Source: Lathyrus oleraceus
Taxonomy: Eukaryota; Streptophyta; Magnoliopsida; Fabales; Fabaceae
Reading direction: 5' to 3'
DNA length: 64,000 nucleotides
Assembly (NCBI RefSeq): GCF_024323335.1
Contig: NC_066585.1
Location: 338,645,346-338,709,345 of the forward strand
The notes below the pieces were generated by a model. The model did not search any database, was not told where the DNA came from, and was given only the letters and a program-made list of their open reading frames with translations. The position numbers and the translations under genes were made by a program. Position 1 is the stretch's first letter. Each line of letters begins with the position of its first letter. Of the stretch, positions 11,369 through 22,600 are shown piece after piece.

Positions 11369-12504
11369 TCAGATATCTCTAATTTAAGTTGCACAGCACA
11401 ATCCAAAGATATAAAGGAATGGGTCTCACCAGTGTCAATAATAGCTACGAAAGAAAAGCCATTAATATAACACGTACCTCGGGTCAAACGATCATCTGCA
11501 GAAGTCTCAGAACCCGATAAAGCAAAGACCTTGCCTTCCGACTGATTCTCTTTCTTCGGCTTAGGACACCGTGGACTGATATGACCCACCTCTCCACAGT
11601 TGAAACAAGTCGCAGTCTTCAACCGGCACTCTGCCGCCAAGTGACCACCTTTTCCACACTTGAAACACTTCTTCTCAGCACTGGTACACTCATAGAAACG
11701 ATGTCCAGCCTGACCACATCTATAACATTTGGTAGGGACACTGGAGTCTCCCCCACTAGGTCTCCTCATCCCACTCTGTCTCTGGAAACCTTTGCCAGCT
11801 GCATACGGTTTCCCACGATCATTCTGATTCTTGCCTTTCCTATCAACCCTCTGCTGATAGCTTTCCGCTCTGGCCTTGGTATCCCGTTCAAACATTCTGC
11901 AACAGTCGACCAAATTAGAAAACACTCTAATCCGCTGATACCCAATAGCCTGCTTGATCTCGGGACGTAACCCGTTCTCAAACCTCACGCATTTTGAAAA
12001 TTCTCCAGTAGCCTCATCATAGGGAATGTAATACTTCGACAGCTCTGTGAACTTAGCAGCATACTCAGTAACAGACCGATTGCCCTGCTTCAATTCTACG
12101 AACTCTTTCTCTCTCCTTCCTCTGACCTCCTCTGGAAGGTACTTCCTCAGAAATCTCTCTCTGAACACCGCCCAAGTGACCTCAGCACTTCCGGCAGCTT
12201 CCAACTCAGTGCGGGTAGCAACCCACCAATCATCTGCTTCCTCTGTCAGCATATGCGTACCGAGCCCGACCTTCTGGTTATCGGCACACTCAGTCACTCG
12301 GAAGATCCTCTCGATCTCCTTCAACCACTTCTGAGCACCATCTGGATCGTATGCTCCCTTGAACATTGGAGGATTGTTCTTCTGGAACTCACTCAGTTGA
12401 CGAGCAGCTCCCATTCCCACAACATTCGGATTTCCCCCAAGTACTCCAGCTAGCATACCCAGAGCCTCAGCAATCACAGCATCGTCTCTACTTCTTCCAG
12501 CCAT
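11350..12504 (-). CDS. Gag and start of protease of the Tekay-like element
   Basis: A 384-codon frame from ATG 12504. Residues about 30-215 are the retrotransposon Gag domain. Three CCHC zinc knuckles follow at about 260-273 (CYRCGQAGHRFYEC), 280-293 (CFKCGKGGHLAAEC) and 300-313 (CFNCGEVGHISPRC), which bind the RNA genome. The protease active site reads DTGETHSF at 357-364, while the family normally has a small residue (A or S) after DTG. The frame breaks shortly afterwards near 11365. Gag itself looks intact, so particles could be made even though pol is broken. The start lies about 110 bases downstream of the primer binding site. Confidence 0.92.
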   Translation of the reverse strand: MAGRSRDDAVIAEALGMLAGVLGGNPNVVGMGAARQLSEFQKNNPPMFKGAYDPDGAQKWLKEIERIFRVTECADNQKVGLGTHMLTEEADDWWVATRTELEAAGSAEVTWAVFRERFLRKYLPEEVRGRREKEFVELKQGNRSVTEYAAKFTELSKYYIPYDEATGEFSKCVRFENGLRPEIKQAIGYQRIRVFSNLVDCCRMFERDTKARAESYQQRVDRKGKNQNDRGKPYAAGKGFQRQSGMRRPSGGDSSVPTKCYRCGQAGHRFYECTSAEKKCFKCGKGGHLAAECRLKTATCFNCGEVGHISPRCPKPKKENQSEGKVFALSGSETSADDRLTRGTCYINGFSFVAIIDTGETHSFISLDCAVQLKLEISECMEVW

Positions 12505-12612
12505 CTCTATTCTGAGAACCTAACAAGGTGAAACAATAAGTACTGATAGGGTTACACAACACCTATCCCGTACAGGGGAAACAAAATAATTACGACTCGA
12601 CACGACCGACCA

Positions 12613-12625
12613 GGCTCTGATACCA
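12613..12625 (-). other. Primer binding site (initiator tRNA-Met)
   Basis: The minus strand reads TGGTATCAGAGCC four bases after the 5' LTR end. This is the standard plant LTR-element match to the 3' end of initiator methionine tRNA. Confidence 0.93.
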
Positions 12626-12629
12626 CTAA

Positions 12630-14486
12630 TGTAACACCCTTCTAAAATACCCCAAATATTTCAATTAAAATAGCAACATATCAATCAGAGTAATTATGCC
12701 CCGAAGGGTGTCACACAATCATTTCACAACCATCATCAGAATATCCTGTCATGCTCATTTATTTAATCCAAATTATAAAGTATCTGCATAATACGCAGCG
12801 GATAAAATCAATTCAATTATTCACATCATGTAACATATTACATGCAAAATGGTTCACAACCAATCAATAAAATATTCAAACATCCCTTCCCGATGTTACA
12901 TCTATCAGAGCATGACCCACTAGGAGACTACACTAGACTCCAAGCACTAGCTCCTATTCAACTCACTGCTCGTTACCTGAAAAATAGGTGTAAGGGTGAG
13001 TTCCTCAATCAATATAATAAGCATTATACAACATTATGTAATGCTAAGTAACTAACGCATCAAATCACTCTAACCAGACTACACACTCAATAACGGCAGT
13101 ATCAATTCAAACATCATATTCAATACCAATACAACTCATATTCATGCTCAATATCAACACAAACACACGTATAATATTGGAATACATCCATTCATATTAT
13201 ACGCCATACACATATTATGCAATGAGACTCCATGCATGCGGTACCGACTATTTGTGAACATATAGTTCACCTCACCGTCCAAATCCAGGCACGGCTACCA
13301 AGTCCAACTAGTCCCACTCATTTGAGACCTAGTGACTCACTCACTAATTCCTCACCACGGGAATTAGCTACCACCTCTCAAGGGCTATGCTATGCACGCT
13401 AATTCACCTAGCATGCAAACATCGACAACAATCCATAATGACTAACTCACTAATTCCTCACAATGGGAATTAGCTACCACCATAAAGGCCACAATATGCA
13501 TGCTAATCACCTAGCCATGCTACATCATCAACAACAATTCAAGAATAGACATATGCTCACACTCTAAGCCATAAAACAGTCTATTCACAAGTGCACACAT
13601 AACTGATACATTCACAGCATCATGCATACCATCACACATCATCAGTATATTATCACATAAGCATATCATATCATGCCACATAATCAAAAACAGTATTAGC
13701 ACACTCTACTAATGCCTATACTACTCAAGACCCAACAAAACAACAACAACATTACCACGATATCACATCTGAGAGTTTAAAACGCGAAATCTGCCCTTCA
13801 AACTGATATGGCGAACGCCATTAGGCTAATGGCGAACGCCATTAGCGTTACACGCTCTCATTCTGGAAAAACTGTCTGTCAAACTGATATGGCGAACGCC
13901 ATTAGGCTAATGGCGAACGCCATTAGCGTTAAACGCTCTTATTCTGAAAAAAAAACCCAAACGGCGAACGCCGAAGGCATAATGGCGAACGTCATTTGGC
14001 TGTTATGTGCATAGATGTTAAATTTCTACGAATTCCTTTCAATTATCATCTAATTTCATTCATCCACTGGCTCACAATTTCATCATACAACAATCCAATC
14101 AGAGATAAAACAATGGTTATCACTACCCAGTACATATTATCATATAATACCCTTTAACCGATGATAAACCCCCCTTACCTGAGTTAATCCGGCAAATCTC
14201 AAGCTTCAAGCTCTTCTCTTCTCCAACCTTCTTCCTCTTGCTCTGCCTTTGCCCTTTTCCTCTTTCACGATCGCTTCTCTGTTTTTCACGTAAAAACCTT
14301 TTTACTCCAAAATGGGACTTTTTCCTTAATTCCAACTTATATATATTTTCCAATAAATAATTATCCCAATAATTATTATTCCAAAATAATAGTAATAATA
14401 ATCCCAAATTCCAATTATTCAATTAAATTAATAAAAAAATATTAATTTAAATTAAATAATTATCTTATTTTAATTGGGGTGTTACA
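12630..14486 (-). repeat. 5' LTR of the Tekay-like element
   Basis: 1857 bp, nearly identical to 6729-8586. On the minus strand it starts TGTAACACCCC. The short open frames inside it repeat those of the other LTR and are not genes. Confidence 0.95.
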
Positions 14487-15107
14487 GAGTACCCATCAAC
14501 TGTCTTTATGGTTATCCAGTTACGGACAACGTTGGATCAGCAATAAAACACTCGACTCTACATCTAGGATCCATAATGGTTTCAGGTCGAAGAGTGGTAT
14601 ACACTATTATCACCATGAGAATAACTTATGACACTTTGCATAACTTTCTATATAGTATTCTCATAGCGGGTCAATCCGGTATAAATATTACTCTTAATAT
14701 TCATACCTATGTTTAAGACTTGATAACTCTTTATCCATGATCCATGAGATGTGATCATCAGTCTACAAACATAATAGTCTTAATGCTTTAATGTTATCCC
14801 ACTTCACACTAAAGCTTGACTACGAATACTTTAAGAATAGTGTCCTTATGTTTAATGTGCTCTCATGATTAAGTCACACTTAATACATTAAACAGACTAT
14901 CTATTCCAGGGACTTTATTAATCAACCATAATAAAGAAAAAGCCTTTTTATTAATAAATAATTCGATACAAGTACCAAAAGTATTGGCCTCTAGGGCTTA
15001 CACCAACAGTATTTCTGTAACCTTCAATCATTATATATCGTTAAGTTTTTGTTACAACGAGGTTCACAACAAACATCAGTACAAAACATCTGAAAACATA
15101 TATATTT

Positions 15108-15404
15108 CTAACTGATTACAACAATCAAATTGATGTCGTCTCGACCAAACATCATTTCCCTAGCATCCTTTTCAGTCTTCATTCGCACCCAACCAAAGAT
15201 ACTATCAAGTCTCTCAATACTTCTGATTTTTTCCCTTCTGGTATTTTCCCATCTAATCAACGAACTAGCTCCCTCTTCAGTTGATCCAACATAGTAATGT
15301 TCCAAAACAACATCAGCATTTGAGGTTCTCGCATAAATCACCTTTCCGTATCGGCGACGAACACCAAACATGATTGCCAAATGATTATATGAGATGTGGA
15401 ACAA
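15108..15404 (-). CDS. Small unrecognised ORF at the right end of the MULE
   Basis: A 98-codon frame ending in DDINLIVVIS, next to the right TIR and pointing into the element. A second Met 11 codons in (MFGVRRRYGKVIYARTS) is an equally good start. It is charged, with no membrane segment or motif I can name. It could be a third MULE gene, an exon of one, or captured sequence. Being open for its full length while both known MULE genes are broken is mild support for coding, but it is short. Confidence 0.4.
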   Translation of the reverse strand: MFHISYNHLAIMFGVRRRYGKVIYARTSNADVVLEHYYVGSTEEGASSLIRWENTRREKIRSIERLDSIFGWVRMKTEKDAREMMFGRDDINLIVVIS

Positions 15405-15426
15405 TTACTCACACAACGCATCTATT

Positions 15427-15685
15427 TATAACACAAAAATTGCATTTTAGGAGGAGTCTCCAATTGAATTGGCGACTCCTCTTAAAACCTACACAAGGGC
15501 GCCAATTGGATTGGCTAGGGCACCTGCCCTAGCCAATCCAATTGGCGCCTCCATTCAAGTTTTAAGAGGAGTCTCCAATTCAATTGGCGACTCCTCCTAA
15601 AAGTGGGGTAGTTTGAGATTTTTTTTGAAACCAAGGGTATTTTGGGAATTTCCTTAAAAAAGTGGGTTATTTTTGTAAAAAAATC
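15427..15685 (-). repeat. MULE right terminal inverted repeat
   Basis: The inverse partner of 219-478, followed by the 9-bp duplication AAATATTTT at 15686-15694. It contains the same nested palindrome around ggctagggcacctgccctag. Confidence 0.92.
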
Positions 15686-15734
15686 AAATATTTTTGTACT
15701 TATCGCTGTTATAAATAGAAATTAATTACTATGC

Positions 15735-15895
15735 ACGGTCAGTGTAAAAAGCTTTACACAATCGATTTATCACCATCACCCGTTTGCATTACTTTATAGA
15801 TTTTTAAAATAAAAGTCAAACTTGTTTCAACATCCAACGACTATGATTAATTGACAGTGTAAAATTCTTTTACACTGTCAATGTATTTCAATTAA
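15735..15895 (-). mobile_element. MITE-like element with TTGACAGTGTAAAA motifs
   Basis: A short non-coding segment with a terminal palindrome (TTGACAGTGTAAAA then TTTTACACTGTCAA near 15852-15885). Reversed, it shares the order of motifs in the three tandem copies at 32780-33300 (ttgcattactt, aaaataaaagtcaaa, attaattgacagtgt). It also interrupts the AT-rich module that is uninterrupted near 16650. Confidence 0.6.
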
Positions 15896-16113
15896 ACCCT
15901 TATAAATATAAAGTAAAAAATATTATATTTGAAGTGATTCAAATAATTTGGACTATAAAGATATTTTAGTAAAATTCTAATTTAAAGAATTTAATAAAAT
16001 GTTAGAATTAAAAAAAAATCATTCAATTTTTATACAAGTTTATAATAATAAATTTTTGAAGTTATAGTCTAACCATCCAACACCAATGTTTTTTTATAAA
16101 ATTTATTAATTTA

Positions 16114-16195
<82 letters not shown>

Positions 16196-17239
16196 ATTAT
16201 TATTATTATTATTGATAATGTCATGACTAAGTTTTTTAAAAACTGTTTATTTATATAATTATATTTTAAAAATGCAAGTAAAATATTTTTAAAGTATGAA
16301 ATAAATACATAAATATATAACAGTCAAACACTTTGAAAAGTCATTATTTTGATTTTAAATAAATAACATTTTAAGAATATTTTGTTAACACTTTCCATTT
16401 TATTATTATAAATTAATAATAAATTTAAATATTTTAAAAAATAATTGAAATTTTAATAATATTTATAAAATATAATGTTTGACCAAAGTTAATTGTAAAA
16501 TTAATTAACTTTAGAGCTACCATTATGCAATATTTTATAAAGAAAGAGATTATAATATTTTATAAAACTATTATTACTAAATATTTTTCTAGAAATATTA
16601 TTATTAAATATTTTTGTAAATTATTATTATTAAATATTTTTGTATTTATCACTATTATATAGTGAAAATATTATATTTGAAGTGTTCAAATAATCTGGAC
16701 TGTAAAATGTTTATATAAAGTTTTCAATTTAAAGAATTTCATCAAATAGAAAAATTATTTTTTTAATTATTATTGTATTTAAAAATAAAGAAACATTCAT
16801 TTTTTATACAATTTTTTTAATTAATATTTATAAAAGTTATTAGTTGAATAATAATATTATCATTATTATTGAAAATTTTATGCCTAAGTTTTTAAAAAAA
16901 ACTGTTTAATTTTATTAAAAAATATATTTTATAAATACAAGTCAAATAACTAAATAAATAAATAAGCAACAAAATAAATAAATAAATAAATAACAGCCAA
17001 ACACTTTGAATAGTTATCTATTTTGGTTTTAAGTAAATATAATATGTTACGACTATTTGTTAAGCTTTCCATTGAATTATTATTAATTATATTAGGAAAT
17101 TTATTTTAAAAATACAAGTAGAAAACTTTTAAAGTAAAAACTAATAACAAAAATATATAACAGGAACACTTTGAATAGTTATCTATTTTGGTTTTAAATA
17201 AATAATATTTTAAGATTATTTTGTTAAACTTTCCATTTA

Positions 17240-17286
<47 letters not shown>

Positions 17287-17355
17287 TTAATTGAAATACA
17301 CTAATATTAAAACAAATTTGACTTTTATGTATAAAGGAATATAAACGGGTGACGA

Positions 17356-17386
<31 letters not shown>

Positions 17387-17460
17387 TAAGAAAATGAAAG
17401 GGCGGTTGCGAAAGATTGAGAAAGAGAAAGAGAACCAGTACTAAGAAATAAGAAAGGGGT
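15896..17460. repeat. AT-rich, internally duplicated upstream region with microsatellites
   Basis: No gene is seen. A diverged module recurs, each copy holding cactttgaa followed by a tattttggttttaa-like stretch and aactttccat (near 16329, 17000 and 17168). Trinucleotide tracts lie at 16115-16213 (ATT), 17240-17284 and 17357-17385 (TAA). The end of this stretch is the promoter side of the PHD gene. Confidence 0.7.
16115..16213. repeat. (ATT)n microsatellite
   Basis: About 99 bases of ATT units with one interruption (ttaatatta) near 16190. Likely length-variable. Confidence 0.95.
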
Positions 17461-17692
17461 TTATGTCAAATTACAAAAAAACCGGATATATACAAAACAA
17501 AAACACTCAAACCCTAGTCACTACCCTCGTTCTTACTCTCCACCCACCGCCGCCACTACATCAACCGTTACATCTTCAAATCCCTTTATACACTCACTCA
17601 CTCACTCATCTCTTAGATCTCTCATTTTTTTCTCCAAACCTATCTATCTATTCAGCGTCGTCGTTTTATCCCTTTAACTTATTCTCCTTACC
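17461..17692 (+). promoter_or_regulatory. 5' leader region of the PHD-finger gene
   Basis: A C/T-rich stretch (repeated CACTCACTCACTC, then TCTTAGATCTCTC) leads up to ATG 17693 in the context ttaccATGG. CT-rich leaders are common in plants. Short possible TATA stretches such as ggatatatac (17483) are present, but the transcription start cannot be fixed. Confidence 0.5.
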
Positions 17693-20553
17693 ATGGTTTT
17701 CAACGAGAGGCCAACAAAGAGGATGAAAACAAGAGTCACTGCCGATCTTTATGATTTTCTCACTTTCCCTTTCGCCGGCGACTTCTCCGATGCTTTACCT
17801 TTTCGTAACCGTGTTCATCGTTTTCTTGCTGATCACGCTCGTGTCGCTTTTCCTCCCTCTCTTTTTCCCTCCCTGATGACGTGGCAGATCTTGTTCCGTG
17901 TTGGGGAAGTTGTTGATGGCTCTGATCTTTCGTCTGCTATGGTTACTCTTGACATTGTTGAAGAGGATGTTACTTGTTCTCGTAGTACTGTTTATTGTGA
18001 CCAGTGCCGAGTTGTTGGTGAGTCGAACAGTCGAGTCAGAATCCGAATTCTACCATGTTTCACATTTACTTAATTATTATTTTTTTAATGTTTTATATTA
18101 TAGTATTAGTCTACCCACTGGGCTCCACCGGATATATGTTTTTTTCAGCTTTTATTTATATATATATTTTTTATATTATCAATATTATTATTAATATTAC
18201 AAAATGGTAAAGATAAAAAGCTGTACTGTTATTATTACACAAAAGCTAAAGATAAGGTCCTTGACAGTAGAAATATTTTATAATTTTAATAAACTTTATT
18301 ATATTATTATTGTAGAAATATTTTATAAATTTTAGTAAACTTTATTATATTATTATTATCATCATCATGATGTTGCTGTGGGATCATGTGATGTGGTTGG
18401 TGGATATGGAATTAGGGATAAAGTTGAACTCTGATACTTATGAATTTTTTTGTTGGCTAATAACAAAGGATGGAGTGGTCATCCTGTATGTCGAAAGCGA
18501 TTTCATTTCATAATAAGGTCTGGTAGTGATGCTGTTGAAGCATACCAAAGACCTTGTTCAAAATGTGGAGATCTTCTCCAATTATCTGAAGCAAGGTAAC
18601 AATTGCAAGTTTTTTTGTCCTAATCTTCACTCTTGATTTGGATTAAACCTAGAAGAATTGAAACTGTAATTTGACATCTTTGCAGGTGTAAGACATGTAA
18701 TCTTGACATCTGTGTTGATGATTTGGAGGATTGGTTGTATCTTCAAATTGAAGATAACACACATCTTCTGCATGGAGTTGTGCATTCTAATGGTTATGGT
18801 CACTTACTTACTCTTAATGGAAGAGAAGGTGGCTCAATGCATCTCTCGGGTTCTGATTTAATAGGTTTCTGGGATAGGCTCTGTGCTGCAATTTCTGTTA
18901 GGTTTGAAATTTGAGTCCTTCGACTTATATTTTGCTTTATGTTTGAGTGTTGTTTTCCTTTGTTATGAATCATGCTAAATAATTTTCTAGGATCAACGGT
19001 TTGAAATTTGAACTTATATTTTGCTTTATGTTTGGTTGTTGTAATAATTTCTAGGAAGGTTACTGTGATGGACTTGTCCAAGAAATTTGGTCTGGATTAT
19101 CGTTTGCTTCATGCAATCACCAATGGGCATTCATGGTATGGCAATTGGGGTTATGAATTTGGAACTGGCTGCTATGGTCTTACCAAAGAAGCATACAAGA
19201 AGGCAGTTGATACGCTGTCCAACCTGCCCTTGTCCTCATTTTCATTCCAAGGTCGAGGACCCCGAAACCGTGTGCATACTGTTATTTCTCTTTACCAGTC
19301 TTTGGCAGAAACTGAACTTCTAACGATTAAAGATCTCTTCTCCTTTTTGTTGAAATTGGTTAATAGAAAGCCTTCACAACATGAATTCACCAGTCCCATT
19401 AATATACTAGTTTCATGGACAAGAAATGAGGTTGAAGAAGTGCAACAAGCTTTGATCAAGGTATTGCTTGCATCAAGTGCATGTAACAAGGCCAAATGGG
19501 CTACAAGACGAACTCTTAAGGGGGCCGTAAGTATGCGGGTTAGATCCTCTGAGCTGGTAGACTATAGTCTTAAGCACTTGCCAGGGAAATTGGCTGCAAA
19601 TGGAATGGTGGTTTGTTCGCGTTGCAATCCGACATCTAGTGCTGTTGAATTCAGGTAATAGTTATGATGTGCTTTTTTTTTTTTCAAATGTTTCTACTTA
19701 TAAGCCAACTAATATTTGTTTCAACCTTGACAGGTTAGGACCTTTTACTAATGGATTTACCTCAAATTCAAGCTATCCTTCAAAAGAGCAAGTGATATCT
19801 GATTTGACATTCTTATTTAATACAATTATTCACCCTGAAAAAAAGTTCAGCTACAGACCAAAGATTATGAGGAAAACGATTGCTGATTCAGCCAGAACGC
19901 TTCTCGACTGTAAGCAGTTTATGAAGAATTATGAAGCTGATCATGTGATCACAGAAACGCCTACTGATATTAAGCTTTGGTGTCACGTGGAGCTTTCTGA
20001 CCATCCTAAAGAGGACCAACCATCACCACCCCCAGAACTAATTGTGTTGCCTATAGATGCTACTGTTGATGACCTAAAAAATGAAGTCACTAGTGCTTTT
20101 CAAGAGGTATATGCAATGTACAAGAGGTTTCAAGCCGAGGAACTTCTAGGATATGGTAAAATCAGCAATTTATATACCCTGAAATTCCTTTTTGGAGCAA
20201 ATACAAGTGTTCGAATTCTAGGAAAATGTCCTACAAAACATGGCCTAAGCCGATTCCGAAAGGAACGAGGAACAGAAGAGTGGAAGGTTGATTGCACTTG
20301 TGGTGCTAAGGATGATGATGGAGAAAAAATGTTAGCATGTGATACTTGTGGTGTCTGGCAGCATACGAGATGTGCGGGAATTGGTAGTTCTGCGCCTTCC
20401 AAATTTGAATGTAGGAGATGTGTAAGCTCTTACATGAAAACCAAAAAATACCCAATATCTTCTTCTAGTGAGACTTGTAAATTGAAAACATCTTGCAGAG
20501 ATGAAGCGACTGCTGTAGCTTGTAATATAAATGTGAATTTTGGTGTACGTTGA
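17693..20553 (+). CDS. PHD-finger protein, MMD1/MS1 family (At1g33420-like)
   Basis: Five exons: 17693-18017, 18469-18595, 18686-18901, 19055-19654 and 19734-20553. All junctions are GT-AG and phases match, giving 2088 bases (695 codons plus TGA). The protein has a basic N-terminus (RPTKRMKTRV), two Cys-rich segments spanning exons 1-3 (CDQCRVVG with GHPVCRKRFHF, CSKCGDLL with CKTCNLDIC), the family's LHGVVHSNGYGHLL block, a helical middle region, and one PHD finger at about residues 606-655 (VDCTCGAKDDDG, MLACDTCGVWQHTRC, FECRRC; Cys4-His-Cys3). In Arabidopsis this family contains MMD1/DUET and MS1, nuclear regulators of male meiosis and of tapetum/pollen development; PHD fingers of this type can read methylated histone H3. 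The N-terminus resembles the less-studied At1g33420 paralog more than MMD1 or MS1. No lesions are seen; this is the only convincing intact host gene here. It is flanked upstream by a MULE and downstream by retroelement debris. Confidence 0.93.
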
Positions 20554-21955
20554 GCTAGGCTGTATGTAATTGTTGTAAATTTTGGCTATAGGGTTTCATG
20601 TTATGCCAACCGAGAGAAGTCCTCTGTTTGAACATAATATTGTTTTTGCTATGTTCAGATTGAGCTTGTTTTATCTGGGCATGATGAAAAACAAATTTGT
20701 TTGTATTCAAATTTCTGAACTGTTGTAATTGGTATGAATGTTTATGAAATTGACTATCACATTACTTGTGAAGTATAGAAATTTGATCATTGCCTTTCAA
20801 ATCATTCCCATTGAACCAGAAATTGTAAAATAAACAGAAATACATGCCAGCAGGAAACCGTGTATGAAGAAGAGAGGAGGATCTGATTAAAAAATGCAGA
20901 GTTGAAGCAGAGTCGAAGCTGCTTTTGTAAGAGAGGGGGGTATAAGAAAAAATGGAAATGGATAGTCTCGTGCTAGCCCAAGGTGTAAGACCCGCCTTGA
21001 AGCTTTGTCTGAAATAATCACATGAATCCCATCACAAAAAAGCTTGAAGATATCATTGCGGGTGTTCGAAGAAGCAAATAAAAAAGACAGCAACAGTATT
21101 GGGAGATTCTTAAGGATCAAGGCAGCTATTAATATAGGACAACCTTCGAAAAGAGTGACAATGCTCGTGTAGCCAAGAAGTTGATCAAGATAGTTTTAAG
21201 CATATTGGGGGTAAAGGAGGACCCTTTTGGACTTTGACTACATGCTTCGTTCACTGCTACCTAAGTTCTCAAGTGAGCCGGGAAAAAAGGTGGCAAATCC
21301 AGCTCTTGTAGTAGGAGTCAAATTGTTGGAACAAGACAGAAGAAACTGCTGGTGGGAAGGAATGAAGTGGTCGTGCCAAAGCCCAAAGAGAAAGGCTACA
21401 AGCTAAGCCCTATCCATATAAAGACAGGACTCTTTAAATAAGAAAGGTTTGTTGATATGCTCATCTCTCAGGAACATCTAGAAGATAAAAGGGGGATGGT
21501 CCAGAAAAAGATGAACCAAAATCTACTGCCAAAAACAATGAAAACCATCAGCTGGGATAGTAGAGGTTTGACAGAACGCCATTTGGAGAACAAAAAACCC
21601 TTTGTTTTTACTCAGGAAGACTATACTTAAAAAGATGAAAACTCCATTCTAGAAAAGAACAAAATTAGATGTGGTTCCAATTCAGGTTTGTTTGTGGGCT
21701 GCACTGGAAGTGGAAAAGAGCATGCCAGAGTGTTTGGCTCTATGTCGATAGAGAACTTGAATATACCCATCATTTCCTTTCCTATGAACCACATATCTAG
21801 TTCATTTCAAGATAAAAGAGAGTGGATCCAAATAGAAGGGAGACTTGGAACCTCATAAAAGAAAAGATTTCCCTCAGCTTAGGCAATAGCTGGGTTCATT
21901 TTGGAGAGTGACTCGTTATCAAGTTCGAACAAAAAGGGACCCTCAAATCTTGTTA
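20554..21955. other. 3' flank of the PHD gene and unrecognised sequence
   Basis: The first 200-300 bases are T-rich and likely hold the 3' UTR and poly-A site. The rest (about 20850-21955) has higher GC and short open stretches but no domain I recognise. It reads like decayed transposon DNA. Confidence 0.5.
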
Positions 21956-21959
21956 AATT

Positions 21960-22600
21960 GCTCCTAGGTGCCAAAATAGCTTAGAAGGTCCCCATGTAAT
22001 TGTATACCCTACTGTAACCACTGTGCAGTAACTGCTCAGTAGATTTTCCTATCATAACTAACTTCAACTGTTCCTAAGAATCAAGGAAGTAGTCCCTAGA
22101 TTCTAGGAACTGCCTAACAAAACTAGTTAGCCCGTGAGCCTATAAATAGAACCCACACTCATTGTACTAAAAACATAAATCAGAGTTAAGATTTCTCTGC
22201 ACAAATTAATGAAGAGTAATTTTCGAACATGGTATAAGTAGACACACCCCAAGGTCCTGAGGCCTCAGGCACTCCATCTCCTCTTCAGCGCATAAACTCA
22301 TCTTCTACAAAACAGAATTATGCCTTTTCTGCAATTTCTGAGAAACTTGATTCAGAAAACTACCTGTTATGGTGTTAATAGGTGGATCATGTGATCAAAG
22401 CTCACAAACTTCATCATTTTATTCTAAATCCTCACATTCCAGTGAAATTCAAACTGAAAAGTGAACAACGATCACATCTCATCTGAATTTGAAGCTTGGG
22501 AACAAGATCAGCTTCGACTTGCGTGGTTACAATCCACCCTCAAGTCCTGCTCAATTGCTCCTTGGCGCCGAACAGCACTTCAAATATCACTCTTCAGTTT
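21960..22600 (+). mobile_element. Truncated copia element: LTR end and gag start
   Basis: An LTR-like stretch with a TATA box (CCTATAAATAGAACCC near 22138) is followed by a degenerate tRNA-Met-like site (TGGTATAAGTAG near 22229). A gag start follows: residues like KLDSENYLLW, HVIKAHKLHHFI, SEFEAWEQDQLRLAWLQST can be read at about 22345-22560, with a stop after LLWC and small shifts. It ends abruptly near 22600, so the rest of the element is missing. Confidence 0.7.

Larger units (their letters stand above)
6729..14486 (-). mobile_element. Tekay/Del-like chromovirus (Ty3-gypsy), defective
   Basis: A complete LTR element on the minus strand with LTRs 12630-14486 (5') and 6729-8586 (3'), TSD GAGTA (6724-6728 and 14487-14491), a primer binding site and a polypurine tract. 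The gene order gag, protease, RT, RNase H, integrase and chromodomain is Ty3-gypsy, and a C-terminal chromodomain places it among the chromoviruses. The RT core is deleted and several frames are shifted, yet the LTRs are nearly identical. The same site is uninterrupted in the other solo LTR near 37326. Confidence 0.93.
5873..15008 (-). mobile_element. Solo LTR, copy 1, split by a nested gypsy element
   Basis: The ends are TG (5873) and CA (15008), flanked by GTATT at 5868-5872 and 15009-15013. The two parts, 5873-6728 and 14492-15008, join into a sequence matching the uninterrupted copy at 36508-37849. On the minus strand it starts TGTTGGTGTAAGCCC and contains TATATAAATAGAACC (complement near 6223-6237), a good TATA box, so the minus strand is the likely LTR orientation. 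No internal region is attached, so it is a solo LTR. It inserted about 20 bases after the transposase stop codon. I cannot name the family from the LTR alone. Confidence 0.88.
219..15685. mobile_element. Mutator-like element (MULE) with nested LTR insertions
   Basis: The ends are long terminal inverted repeats (219-478 and 15427-15685) flanked by a perfect 9-bp duplication. Inside are a MuDR-type transposase (+) and a plant mobile domain gene (-), transcribed divergently from a shared region, plus a small ORF near the right end. MULEs that carry a plant mobile domain gene are known in plants. Removing the solo LTR with its nested gypsy element (5873-15008) and one copy of its TSD leaves an original MULE of about 6.3 kb. 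Both main genes carry stops and frameshifts, so this copy cannot supply its own transposase. Confidence 0.9.
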
